A stretch of DNA of 37,337 nt from Pseudomonadota bacterium (GCA_018821785.1 JAHJLI010000021.1:1-37337); one strand, 5' to 3'. Shown: positions 27,296 through 35,706, counted from the stretch's first letter. The notes: generated from the letters alone by a model not told the origin. Program-made: numbers and translations.

Positions 27296-28723
27296 TCACC
27301 CAGGTGTGTCACTGCTTTTGCTCCGAGGCGTTTCCGGTTGCAACATAGCACCGCGGAACCAGGAAAAATACACTCCTAAAAGACAGAGCCCTGCGGAAAT
27401 AAGAAACACCGTATGGATGCTGCGAAGAAACAGGCCATAGTTTGCCGAGACGATAGCCTGGCGGCCGACGATCAGCGCGAGAACAATGGTTGCCACAGCC
27501 ATACTGAACATTTGACCGAGCAGCCGCATGGTTGCAACTGTGCCTGACGCCAGTCCGTAATGGCGCTTCTCAACAGCCCCCATAATGGCGTTCATATTGG
27601 GTGAGCTGAATAGCGCGAACCCAATTCCTAGCAAGATCAGATTGGCAACAATCAGATACGGCGCAGTATCAGACTGCAGCATCGAAAAAAATAAAACGCC
27701 GATTGCCGTAATGGTCATTCCCGCACTTGCCAGCAGGCGAGGCTCGATACGGTCGGAGAACCGGCCGGCAATTGGCGACAGCAGCGCCATCACAATCGGT
27801 TGGGCCATGAGTACACTGCCCGCTGTCTGTGGTGACATCCCTTTAAGATATTGGAGATACAGACTGAGCAGGAAGGTTACCGCAAATGTCGCAGAGTAAT
27901 TGAGCAAGGCTGCAAGACTAGAGTAGGCGAAGGTCTTGTTGCCAACAAACAGATGGATGTCAAAGACTGGAAATCTAGTAGTCAGCTGTTGGCGGATAAA
28001 GAGAGCGAACAGCAGCACGCCGGATAGCAACAGCACTGTGCCAAGAGTAGAAGGCAGTCGGGTGGCACCATAAACCATGGCAAGAATAGCAGACGCATAG
28101 AGCAGACAACCGACAATGTCAAGCTGTTGTCCTGACTCTCCCAGCCATTCCCCTTTCAGGCAATAGAGGGTCAGGAAAAGCACCAGCAGCCCAAGCGGCA
28201 GCATGATAAAGAAGATACTGCGCCAACCCAAATAATGGGTAAGAAAACCTCCGGCAAAGGGACCGACGGAGAGACCGATATAGACCGCGGCAACATATAC
28301 ACCTATGGCCCTTCCTCGTCTGTTTGGCGGAAAGATGGATGTAATGATTGCCATGCCGGTCGTTACAAACATTGCGGCCCCGAGGCCTTGAAGAACTCTT
28401 AGGCCGATCAGCATTGCGGCGGAGTTAGCAAAGACAGCCAGGCCTGCCCCGAGAGTGTAAACCCCTAAGCCAGTGGCAAAGACCTTTTTCCGTCCATGGA
28501 TATCGGCAATTTTACCTGCGGGTACAAGGCCAACGGCCATCGCCAGCAGATAGGCAGTGGAAATCCAGCTGAGCTGCACAGCATCCATCTGAAAATCGGC
28601 CTGGATCGCTGGCATGGCCACATTCACCGAAGAAATCATGAACGGCCCCATAAACGAAGTCAAAGTAGCGACAATCATGGCCGACCGCTCGAGAGAAGAA
28701 CTGCTCTTATTGTTTTGTCGCAT
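27296..28723 (-). CDS. DHA2-family MFS drug/proton antiporter (EmrB/QacA type)
   Basis: 475 residues with about 14 membrane helices. The family motifs are clear: N-terminal FMGPFMISSVNVAMPAIQ, motif A GKIADIHGRKKVF near residues 73-85, VLQGLGAAMFVTTGMAII near 113-130, and motif C-like IGLSVGPFAGGFLTHYLGWR near 150-170. Such proteins export lipophilic drugs or organic ions using the proton gradient. No adjacent EmrA-like membrane fusion protein is present, so it should act as a single-component inner-membrane pump. Substrate is unknown. Confidence 0.88.
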   Translation of the reverse strand: MRQNNKSSSSLERSAMIVATLTSFMGPFMISSVNVAMPAIQADFQMDAVQLSWISTAYLLAMAVGLVPAGKIADIHGRKKVFATGLGVYTLGAGLAVFANSAAMLIGLRVLQGLGAAMFVTTGMAIITSIFPPNRRGRAIGVYVAAVYIGLSVGPFAGGFLTHYLGWRSIFFIMLPLGLLVLFLTLYCLKGEWLGESGQQLDIVGCLLYASAILAMVYGATRLPSTLGTVLLLSGVLLFALFIRQQLTTRFPVFDIHLFVGNKTFAYSSLAALLNYSATFAVTFLLSLYLQYLKGMSPQTAGSVLMAQPIVMALLSPIAGRFSDRIEPRLLASAGMTITAIGVLFFSMLQSDTAPYLIVANLILLGIGFALFSSPNMNAIMGAVEKRHYGLASGTVATMRLLGQMFSMAVATIVLALIVGRQAIVSANYGLFLRSIHTVFLISAGLCLLGVYFSWFRGAMLQPETPRSKSSDTPG

Positions 28724-28874
28724 AGTTCATACCTTCAAAATCTTCGGAAGGGTAAGGGGGTATTATCGAAAAAGACACTATTCCTTTCTGCGACCTTTCG
28801 CAACTATTGGACTCTAAAACTATTTTTTTGGATTACAGAAGGGACTCTGATTGATCGCAATCGAGCGCAATCGT

Positions 28875-30683
28875 TCATCTAGGTTTTTTACCGACGACAC
28901 CTTCAATCCATAATGACAAGGCCATACCGCTCTTAAGAGTTTCCTCTGGTATGGTGAGATTGTTTTTTACAGCGAGGTATTTGGCGTACTTGAGTTGGCT
29001 TTCGCTAGGGCCACCACCGGCAGATCTTATTGGTGGCACGAAAAACCCCATCTTGTTGTGAACACCCTTACAAAATCGCTGCCATGTCTCCTTATTTTCG
29101 ACGACCAGATCGAGAAATTTTTCCATCTTACTGGTCAGTTCATAATCGATCACCCAAGAATGCTTTTCCCTTAAATAGTCGATAAGTGTTTCCCCAGGGA
29201 GGAGAGGTACAACTTTCCCCTTTTCTTCCTTTACATAACCACGATCAATAATGTTTTTGGTAATGGCTGCGTATGTCGAAGGACGACCAATATCTAGCCG
29301 TTCCAACTCCTTTACCAGAGAACCCAGGGTAAATCTTCCGGGAGCTTTGGTCTTTTTTTCTTCAAGGATTTCCTTTAGTTTCGGGACTAATTCACCAACC
29401 TCAACCGGTGGCAATAATTGCAACTTATCGTCATCTTTCTTTTTTTCTTTTTCCTCGTCAGCCTCAGCGTACACCTTGAGAAATCCATCGAATTTGAGAA
29501 CTCGGCCAGCGGCCTTAAACTTTTCCCCGGCCACTTCAAAGAGCATGGTAGTGGAGTCGAATATCGCTGGTGCCATTTGGCTGGCAACAGCCCGTCTAAA
29601 TATTACCTCGTACAGCTTGGCATGGTCAGCAATAAGTCCTTCTTTCTTGATTATAGTAACAATGTCAGCGGTCGAGTGCATATGCGTGGGTCGGATACCT
29701 TCATGCGCCTCAGCCTGAGAATTCTTCGACTTATGCTGGTTCGGCTTTTTGGGAAGATAGTTGACGCCAAGCGCTTTACCCAAGAATTCTCGAATCTCAC
29801 CGATAAAGGCTTCATCCATGCGGACGGAATCTGTACGATGATAGGTTATAATACCATGGTCGAAAAGCCCTTGAGCAAGTTTCATCGTTTGCTCAGGTGT
29901 GAATTTCAAGCGAACAGCCGCAGCAGCCTGTAAGTCGACAGTCGTGAATGGTGGCTTGGGCGACTGCTTGACCTCCTTTTTTTCAACCTTTGTGGCCAAG
30001 ACATGGCTTTCACTTCGAATTGCTGCGATAATTTTCTCTACGTCTGACAGCTGGTTGAATTTACCCTTGGCATGGTGCGCCAAGAAAATTGATCCATCTT
30101 TGTCCAATAAAATATCGAGCATCCAATACAGGGAGGGCACAAAATCCCTAATCTCCCGCTCACGGTCAACGATTAGGCGAACGGCAGGCGATTGCACTCG
30201 GCCAACGCTGTATTTACCGCGAAGACTTTTGCTTGTGATTGGGGAAAGGATATAGCCCACCAACCGGTCACCGATCCTTCTTCCGAGGAAGGCATTATAG
30301 AGACCTGTGTTTGTCTGGTCGAAAGGCACCGCTTTGGCAAGAGCTTCCTTCAGGCCCTTTTCAGTAACTTCATAAATTTCCATGCGCAGACATTCTTTGG
30401 CAACGGATTTCACTTCTTCGTAGATGTGGCAGCTGATGGCATAGCCTTCCCGGTCTGGGTCACCTGCCAGCATGACGGTTTTACCCTTGGCCGCTGCCCG
30501 CAGTTCATTTGGCAGATTCGTTTTCCTCTCGTGGTAGACAAAAGCCGGTTCGTAGGTCTTCAAATCAACACCAATCTGAGCATCTGGAAGGTCTTTAAAG
30601 TGACCCACTGTGGACATAGCTCTCAGCTTGAGAATTGATTGAATTTTCTTGGCTTTGGTTGGCGACTCAACAATGATCAGCAT
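28875..30683 (-). CDS. topA: Accessory-type DNA topoisomerase I (type IA)
   Basis: 602 residues, much shorter than the housekeeping enzyme (about 865) because there are no C-terminal zinc fingers. It relaxes negative supercoils through a 5'-phosphotyrosine link. TOPRIM: IIVESPTKAKKI at residues 3-14 and GDPDREG near 75, with DxDxE intact but the usual Glu after DREG replaced by Tyr. The catalytic Tyr281 lies in ITYHRTDSVR, followed by EAHEGIRPTH. Residues 555-590 (SESQLKYAKYLAVKNN, then SLWIEG) form a short tail seen in topoisomerases of plasmids and integrative elements. It lies 360 nt outside the ssrA island; it may be a relic of an older insertion or a second chromosomal copy. Confidence 0.88.
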   Translation of the reverse strand: MLIIVESPTKAKKIQSILKLRAMSTVGHFKDLPDAQIGVDLKTYEPAFVYHERKTNLPNELRAAAKGKTVMLAGDPDREGYAISCHIYEEVKSVAKECLRMEIYEVTEKGLKEALAKAVPFDQTNTGLYNAFLGRRIGDRLVGYILSPITSKSLRGKYSVGRVQSPAVRLIVDREREIRDFVPSLYWMLDILLDKDGSIFLAHHAKGKFNQLSDVEKIIAAIRSESHVLATKVEKKEVKQSPKPPFTTVDLQAAAAVRLKFTPEQTMKLAQGLFDHGIITYHRTDSVRMDEAFIGEIREFLGKALGVNYLPKKPNQHKSKNSQAEAHEGIRPTHMHSTADIVTIIKKEGLIADHAKLYEVIFRRAVASQMAPAIFDSTTMLFEVAGEKFKAAGRVLKFDGFLKVYAEADEEKEKKKDDDKLQLLPPVEVGELVPKLKEILEEKKTKAPGRFTLGSLVKELERLDIGRPSTYAAITKNIIDRGYVKEEKGKVVPLLPGETLIDYLREKHSWVIDYELTSKMEKFLDLVVENKETWQRFCKGVHNKMGFFVPPIRSAGGGPSESQLKYAKYLAVKNNLTIPEETLKSGMALSLWIEGVVGKKPR

Positions 30684-31041
30684 GAAACTGTTGGATTGAG
30701 GGAGGATGTATCATTACGACGATTGCAACGTTTTAAATTATCTGGGTTTATCTTGAGCGTTCTTTAACGGGGTGCAAGGCCAATGCCCATCATACAACTC
30801 AAGGGAGAATTGTTGTGGGACAAGACCCTACTGTCACAATAGGCGATTGGCACCTTAAGATTACTCTCAGCAATCCTACCAGTCTCCTTCTGAAGCATCA
30901 TCAAAAAAAATGGTCCAACAATGGCGTATGTACCACTGTTGGGCCACCAGATGTACTCATTCGACAAAAGTGTCGAACCTCAAAAAATGCTAGTCGGGCA
31001 AGTAAATATATTTATGAAATATATTTACTGCCTGACATCTA
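30684..31041. other. Intergenic region left of the island
   Basis: No gene is supported between topA and the left att repeat. The stretch holds three inverted repeats: the terminator-like hairpin at 30903-30945; a 7-bp dyad TTCGACA/TGTCGAA at 30960-30977; and a perfect 13-bp AT-rich stem with a 3-nt loop at 31001-31029. Before the island inserted, this was presumably the region directly downstream of ssrA. Confidence 0.5.
30903..30945 (-). terminator. Rho-independent terminator, probably the displaced ssrA terminator
   Basis: Read on the minus strand, a 13-bp stem (30945-30933 with 30924-30912, one mismatch and one G-U pair), an 8-nt loop, then A and eight T. No minus-strand gene ends nearby; the closest is fic, about 520 nt away inside the island. 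Removing the island would place it about 100 nt past the tmRNA 3' end. Confidence 0.65.
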
Positions 31042-31069
31042 AATGGTTAATGCGGCGGGAGTCGAACCC
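31042..31069. repeat. Left attachment-site repeat (att, copy of the ssrA 3' end)
   Basis: 28 nt matching 37298-37325 with 3 mismatches; the last 18 nt (31052-31069) are identical. It copies the T-arm and 3' end of tmRNA, including the CCA, but no tmRNA body follows. The mismatches fall in the acceptor-stem part, as expected for a displaced, unselected copy. It marks the left junction of the island. Confidence 0.85.
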
Positions 31070-31222
31070 CCAGCCTACCAATAAATACAGGGCTTCACAC
31101 GTTCCTGGGGAAAAAACGGGAATAACGGAACTCGTTGCAGATAAAGATCCAGAGAAGTATTAGTTTATGTGTGATGCAATGAATTTTCGAAACCGAACAT
31201 TTCCACTGGAGTAAGGATCAAG

Positions 31223-31351
31223 GTGACTATCCGCGCTATCTTTCTTGATATGGACCACACGTTATGTGATACAGAACGAGCCGACCAGTTAGGCTTAATA
31301 TCGGGCAGCGAAACGGAAAAAACTTTGCGGATTTGCAGCCATGATTTTTAA
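31223..31351 (+). pseudogene. N-terminal stub of a HAD-family phosphatase
   Basis: 42 codons from a GTG with GGAGTAAGG upstream. IRAIFLDMDHTLCDTERA is the first HAD motif of a YjjG-like phosphatase, but the second Asp of DMDxT is followed by His instead of Asp or Gly, and the frame stops after 42 residues. The remaining roughly 180 residues are missing from the island. Probably a relic. Confidence 0.55.
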
Positions 31352-31418
31352 AACCAAATAGAGTTCGAAATCCCTATCTACTGCGAGAGCAGACCCTGAC
31401 CAAAAAAGAAAAGGCCTT

Positions 31419-31476
31419 TTGTCACAGTAATTGTCACAGTAGTGTCATAGCTCCATGTCGCAGCTTGTCATAGCTC
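31419..31476. repeat. Short tandem direct repeats at the fic 3' end
   Basis: TTGTCACAGTA occurs at 31419-31429 and 31431-31441, and TGTCATAGCTC at 31443-31453 and 31466-31476, with a diverged unit (TGTCGCAGCT) between. Together this makes about five imperfect 11-12-nt units. They overlap the fic stop codon. They could be decayed coding repeats or protein-binding direct repeats near the att site. Confidence 0.5.
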
Positions 31477-32520
31477 TCTGAGTACATAATGCCGTGTTGG
31501 GTCTGTTGGTCCTGCGCCCTTTTCTTCAATCAATCCTTTTTCCAAAATGCTCTTTACATCACGTTGAAGACTCCGCTTGTTTACATCAGGGCAAAGCTCC
31601 TCGAAATCCTGGATAGTCAGTTTGCCATGGGCCAACATGAAATGTACCGCCTTTCCCTGCCGCTTATTCAACCTATGTTTTTGCATCAGAACGTCGCGAA
31701 GGATAACCTGCTCACCACGTTCTTTCACCTCGATCATCTGGGTTTCAAGGCCTGTGACGAAGTAGTCGAGCCAACCGGTCATATCCATACCATTTTCGCG
31801 GACACCCTGGATCGACCGATAAAAGGTTGGCCGGTCACGATCATAATACTCACTGATGGTGAACAGCCGTTTGAAGTCATATCCGGCCTTATAGAGACAA
31901 AGTGTGGATAGCAAGCGCGAAGCACGACCATTGCCATCGAGGAAAGGATGAATATGTACAAGTTGAAACTGGGCGATACCGCTCACCAAAACTGGATGGA
32001 TATCCAGTTCACTGTTCAGCCATTTTACCATTGCCGACATCATGATCGGCACGTCCACCGCAGATGGCGGCGTATAGATCACTTCACCCGTAGAGGCGTT
32101 TGCTACATAATTTTGGACCCGCCTATAATTGCCGGGGTCTGCTTTACCACCCCGGACACCTTGCACCAGCTTCCGGTGGATTTCACGAATCATACCTTCG
32201 TGAATGGGATCTCCGCTGTCTAGGCATTCAGAGACAAACTGAAAGGCCGATCGGTAGTTCAAGAGTTCACGCGTATCGTCAGGGTCAGCTTCCGGTACTG
32301 CTTCTCCCCGCCATAACCGTTCCGCCTGGTCCAGCGTCAGCCGAGTGCCTTCAATGTGGGTGGTATGGTGCGCTTCCTTTATCAATGCCTCGTTGCCCAT
32401 ATCTTGCAACCAGTCATCTGAAAGCCTGGCAGCTTCCAGAAAACCCCTTGCCCGTTCAATCTGGGTGATGGCAGCAGTCATTCGGTTGGTAATGGTGAAT
32501 TTGGGAGTGAATTTTGTCAT
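31468..32520 (-). CDS. Fic family protein with N-terminal inhibitory motif and C-terminal wHTH
   Basis: 350 residues. Fic enzymes usually transfer AMP from ATP to a hydroxyl of a target protein. The catalytic motif HPFLDGNGR (191-199) is complete. TTHIEG at 53-58 matches the inhibitory-helix signature [S/T]xxxE[G/N] placed N-terminally (class II), so activity should be self-restrained. The C-terminus (about 285-350: [24 protein letters not shown]) looks like a winged helix and may bind DNA or autoregulate. The ATG has AAAGGAGA upstream. It lies 21 nt downstream of the truncated toxin ORF, so it is probably read from the antitoxin promoter. Island cargo; toxin, defence or regulatory use is possible. 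Confidence 0.85.
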   Translation of the reverse strand: MTKFTPKFTITNRMTAAITQIERARGFLEAARLSDDWLQDMGNEALIKEAHHTTHIEGTRLTLDQAERLWRGEAVPEADPDDTRELLNYRSAFQFVSECLDSGDPIHEGMIREIHRKLVQGVRGGKADPGNYRRVQNYVANASTGEVIYTPPSAVDVPIMMSAMVKWLNSELDIHPVLVSGIAQFQLVHIHPFLDGNGRASRLLSTLCLYKAGYDFKRLFTISEYYDRDRPTFYRSIQGVRENGMDMTGWLDYFVTGLETQMIEVKERGEQVILRDVLMQKHRLNKRQGKAVHFMLAHGKLTIQDFEELCPDVNKRSLQRDVKSILEKGLIEEKGAGPTDPTRHYVLREL

Positions 32521-32541
32521 TTAGAGTTCTCCTTTTCAGCA

Positions 32542-32676
32542 TTATCCAAGAGCGGCATCAAGTTGTTCTAATGCTGTCACTATTTCACCTACCGTATGTC
32601 GGTCAAACTCAGCTCGGTCTGTTTCTTCATGGGTTACTGCCTGTCGGAAAAGACGTTTGTCTTCATGCAGTCTCAT
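32542..32676 (-). pseudogene. Truncated AbiEii-like nucleotidyltransferase toxin
   Basis: A 44-codon frame whose ATG overlaps the antitoxin stop by 4 nt (ATGA), the classic antitoxin-toxin arrangement. The first residues MRLHEDKRLFRQAV match the usual opening of the nucleotidyltransferases that accompany DUF6088 antitoxins, but the sequence then departs and ends after 44 residues (EIVTALEQLDAALG). The nucleotidyltransferase core is missing. An internal deletion joining the toxin start to other sequence fits best. The gene should be inactive. Confidence 0.55.
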
Positions 32677-33398
32677 TTGATACTCCACTCAGACGATGAA
32701 GTAAACACACTAGAAACCCCTGGAATTTTAAAGATTGAGATGGGGTTCAACGATTTCCTTAGCTTCTCTGTGAGTTTTACTTTGCCCAAACTATCCAAGA
32801 TAGTTCCAAGTAAAGCTCTCGTTGAGGGGGGATATTTTAATGCAAGCCGAACCAATACCTCCAACTCTTTTTCAGATAACTTTGACATTAAGCTCTGCAT
32901 AACCTTACAGCTTCGATCTATTTTCGAGTCAGGTATTTTTTTTATAAACCGCAAGGCATCAAGTAGCTGCAGGAGTGGCATATTTTCTCTCGTGAGTGTA
33001 TTTTTCTGTTTTACAAAAGAAATACTATATTTCCCACGCTTCATTGAGGAACGAACTTCATTCTTTCCAATCTGGATGGTATTACTCACCTGAGTTGTCA
33101 AGCCCAATGTGTTATAAATACTAAGACCAGTTATATATCCCTCAATCCGCCCATCACGTTCAAGCAAATCCTTGACTACTTGATATTGGTTAGGTGGAAG
33201 TTCTCCAAAAGGAGATTGTTCTGGCTTATAATATTTACCCTTAGCAAGTTTTGCGATTTCTCCAGACGCAGCAAGTCTATTCAAAGCTTTAATCAAGCCC
33301 TCCTTGCTCTCTACCATGTCAATAAAATCATTAAAGGTAAAGACATAACCTTTGGAGAATCTAGCCACCTTAGACCTTATAATATCTGATATATTCAT
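32673..33398 (-). CDS. DUF6088 / AbiEi-like type IV antitoxin
   Basis: 241 residues from the ATG at 33398 (MNISDIIRSKVARFSKG). The upstream GTG at 33443 would place the start inside an inverted repeat and is less likely. The N-terminal winged helix (YVFTFNDFIDMVESKEGLIKALNRLAASGEI, then KLAKGKYYKP) is followed by a domain with EGYITGLSIYNTLGLTTQVSNT, as in AbiEi/DUF6088 proteins. These neutralise a nucleotidyltransferase toxin and repress their own promoter. Here the toxin partner is only a 44-codon stub, so this is an orphan antitoxin, which may persist as a regulator or an anti-addiction gene. The ribosome site is poor. Confidence 0.75.
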   Translation of the reverse strand: MNISDIIRSKVARFSKGYVFTFNDFIDMVESKEGLIKALNRLAASGEIAKLAKGKYYKPEQSPFGELPPNQYQVVKDLLERDGRIEGYITGLSIYNTLGLTTQVSNTIQIGKNEVRSSMKRGKYSISFVKQKNTLTRENMPLLQLLDALRFIKKIPDSKIDRSCKVMQSLMSKLSEKELEVLVRLALKYPPSTRALLGTILDSLGKVKLTEKLRKSLNPISIFKIPGVSSVFTSSSEWSIK

Positions 33399-33428
33399 AA
33401 TAAACAGAATAACACCACAAACGGTTAC

Positions 33429-33458
33429 TGTCCAGTTTTTCACACTAAAAACTGGACA
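33429..33458. promoter_or_regulatory. Perfect 12-bp inverted repeat, candidate antitoxin operator
   Basis: TGTCCAGTTTTT (33429-33440), a six-nt loop, and its exact complement (33447-33458), 31 nt upstream of the chosen antitoxin start. AbiEi-type antitoxins bind inverted repeats at this position to repress the operon. Confidence 0.55.
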
Positions 33459-34108
33459 ATTGATTGGTCATTAGTTGGTGTAGGAGAATTGTTACACTAT
33501 TTTTACAACAAAACAAGAGCATTTGCCTCCGCATTGGTGGCAAGTGGTCGGCGATTAGCCGGCAAAATGGAGCACTCAAGATACTGTTATTTATGAACAA
33601 ATAACATGTTTCGCCCTTGACGTTTTAGTCCATCCCAGTGTAATGTAGTTGTATACGTAGCGATTCCGTTCGATTTGGCGGGGTCAAAGGCTCACAGAAA
33701 TCAAGAGACTTATAAAAGACATAACATTCAATCTGAAACGGCGATGCCCAGCCTTCAGATGGTGGCCATTTTGAAAAGACTGGATCCCTCGGGCAAGAGA
33801 AGGGTATCTGGTCCGCGATTCAGCTTTTGCGCTGTCCCGCCAAAGCGAACGTGATGACAAGATTCGTATCGGACACAATCAAGGTATACGAATCCACCTT
33901 CCTTAGCCGCCATGTTGGCAGGGAGGGAACAAAAAAGCTGCTCACCTGGTATCTTTAAAGATGACAGAGCTATCCAGACATCCGATATACAATGTGACTT
34001 GGGGCGGATGCAACCCCCGGAAATAATACTCGTCATCTCCCCGCATGGGGGGAGAGTAACTCTTACCCTTTTTCGTAGTGACATCGGATCGGGTATCTAA
34101 AAATCAGC

Positions 34109-34200
34109 TGGATACGGTATTCCCGTTGAGGCCTGTACTGTAATCATCACAGATTACTCTTACGGTACAGGTACGCAGCGAACAGGGAAACTGTATCCGG
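34109..34200. repeat. Large imperfect palindrome, possible structured RNA
   Basis: A roughly 92-nt hairpin. The outer stem pairs about 34109-34128 with 34181-34200 (about 17 of 20 positions). An inner stem pairs CCTGTACTGTA at 34132-34142 with TACGGTACAGG, and the tip is GTAATC, six-nt loop, GATTAC. The arms have compensating differences (T/C and G/A) as in a conserved fold. No integron attC core motifs or flanking transposase were seen. Confidence 0.45.
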
Positions 34201-34745
34201 GGAAATCACCTCATATTAAACAGCCACAAGTCATCCACATGCGGGAAGACTCTACGCTGTCTGATCACAGACTGCGGATTAAAGTACTTAATACCTGAGC
34301 TTATTCCTGAGTATATGTAACCCCATCCATAAAGAGAAGTGCCAGGTCGCATTAGTACTTTCAATTTAGACATGCAAGATCAAAACATGTTTTTTACATT
34401 TCACTACATCTTTTGCAGTAGATTAATTTTCAACCTGCTCAGACAAGCTTCAAAGCCTAGTACAGAAGCTCTCAAGCCATCTGACCGATCCCAAATAAAC
34501 AATTCATATTAATCCTTTTATAGGATTAACAATTTCAACATCATTTCTCTATAAACAACCCTCAATTTCCCACAAATTGTACGTCATAGATTTCCATAAC
34601 CACTCAGGTTTTATAAATAAAGTACTCATTCTACAGTTTTGTGGAATTTTGTTTTGGCTGATTTCTGGCATGATATAAATTGGACAATTTGCAAAACTTC
34701 CGATTGTAAATTTTCAATATGTTTTTAGTAAATTACACAGGTATT

Positions 34746-34779
34746 CCGAGATTTTTCTAATGTGCGAGAAAAATCTCGG
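34746..34779. promoter_or_regulatory. 13-bp hairpin in the leader of a small ORF
   Basis: A perfect 13-bp stem (CCGAGATTTTTCT at 34746-34758 and its complement at 34767-34779) with an 8-nt loop. It ends immediately before the GGAGGTG ribosome site of the ORF at 34792. It could be an operator or an RNA element affecting ribosome access. Confidence 0.5.
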
Positions 34780-34791
34780 GAGGTGTCAAGT

Positions 34792-34938
34792 ATGGAAGAA
34801 AACATTATTGAGTTTGAAACAACTCAAGAAAAAGCAATTGTGCGGGTTGCTATAAAACGACTTGCAAGAAGTAAAGGTATTATAGTTGGAGCGAATGACT
34901 CCACAAAAATAATAATTAATGCACTTTTAAAAAATTAA
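34792..34938 (+). CDS. Small protein, unknown function (48 residues)
   Basis: ATG with GGAGGTG seven nt upstream, 48 codons and a stop. The sequence opens MEENIIEFETTQEKAIVRVAI and ends GANDSTKIIINALLKN; the middle is basic (KRLARSK). It is probably helical and possibly nucleic-acid binding; no family recognised. The strong ribosome site, a promoter-like box at 34674 and the perfect hairpin directly before it support a real gene. It lies in the island between the non-coding stretch and the ATPase remnant. Confidence 0.45.
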   Translation: MEENIIEFETTQEKAIVRVAIKRLARSKGIIVGANDSTKIIINALLKN

Positions 34939-35106
34939 CATAGAAGGTGTTTTTACTGATAAAAAAATAGATAGACATATAAAATATAAGATTTTTATAG
35001 TTGCAGTGGCTATTCAATTTTGTGAGTTATAAGCAAAATTGACAAAGAAAAGCAGTTAGATTGAGATTCTTTGATTGCCGCTGCAAGAAATAACCTGATG
35101 AGGAAT

Positions 35107-35706
35107 TCACGGGTGAATAAGAAATATGGCAAGAAAAGCAAATGGCCAACATCCTTCAATGATCACCTGCTGGAACATGCTGGGATCTCTCCAGACACTG
35201 TATCCTTGTGATGATGGAAACCAGTGATGCAAATTATTTAAGAGTTCTTCTGTCTCTTTTGATTTTGGGTGAAGAAAATCAATTATAAACGCATCGTCTT
35301 TTTTATGGATTAGATTCGCAAATAAAGTTTCTAGATTACTGGAAAGATAGTGTTTCCTCGCTGAATCATAACGTGATATGTATCTCTGGATCGTTGACTG
35401 GCTGTCTCTTGAAATCCTTGAGAGGTAGGTTTTGAGCTCATACTGATTCAAACAAAGCAAAGAACATTTATCGGAATTATTTTGAACGCCCTCGTGGATT
35501 TGTTGCAGAGCTGAATCGCCTGCGATGTGAGGTCGATTTGCTGCGAATTCAAGATAGCGGCCAAACTCATCAAAGACGATTAGAATTGCTTGAAACGGCT
35601 TACCTTCACCACAATAGTTCTCACATAAGACTCTAATAAGTTGTGTAGGAGACTCCTCACCAATTGCTCTTAATGGGTATCCGAAACCTTGTTTGGCAAC
35701 GAGAGC
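35107..35706 (-). pseudogene. Remnant of a large P-loop ATPase, defence-type
   Basis: A 199-codon open frame with no ATG in its first 80 codons, so its 5' end is lost. It contains a Walker B-like strand AILIVFDEFGRYLEF (residues 40-54), LLCLNQYELKTYL near 84-96, and VWRDPSMFQQVIIEGCWPF near 171-189. In similar large ATPases the CWP block continues into a His-Pro-Leu helix, but here it runs into FAFLAIFLIHP and a stop. Downstream sequence in another frame (NSSSGYFLQ) may be the frameshifted continuation. Long ATPases of this style occur in phage-defence islands; the exact family is not identified. The 5' break lies close to the excisionase-like fragment on the other strand. Confidence 0.5.

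Larger units (their letters stand above)
33459..34791. other. Long non-coding stretch with several hairpins
   Basis: About 1.3 kb without a supportable gene; the small frames here have no ribosome site or recognisable domain. Dyads: TGTTATTT/AAATAACA at 33585-33606; TTAATCC/GGATTAA at 34509-34529; and the larger structures listed separately at 34109-34200 and 34746-34779. A plausible promoter for the small downstream ORF is TTTTGG, 16 nt, TATAAA, the last at 34674-34679. This may be a decayed cargo region or may encode RNA. Confidence 0.5.

Noticed and set aside
30764-30967. 67-codon minus-strand frame
   Set aside because: It runs through the terminator hairpin and has no ribosome site or domain.
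31052-31080. tRNA-like T-arm sequence that could be a tRNA gene
   Set aside because: Only a T-arm and 3' end are present; no anticodon or D-arm can be placed. It matches the ssrA end and is explained as an att repeat.
33755-34084. 109-codon minus-strand frame in the gene-poor island stretch
   Set aside because: Composition is not protein-like, no ribosome site is visible, and it covers palindromic sequence; no family recognised.
34109-34200. Integron attC site
   Set aside because: The palindrome has no paired GTTRRRY/RYYYAAC cores and there is no integron integrase or cassette array.
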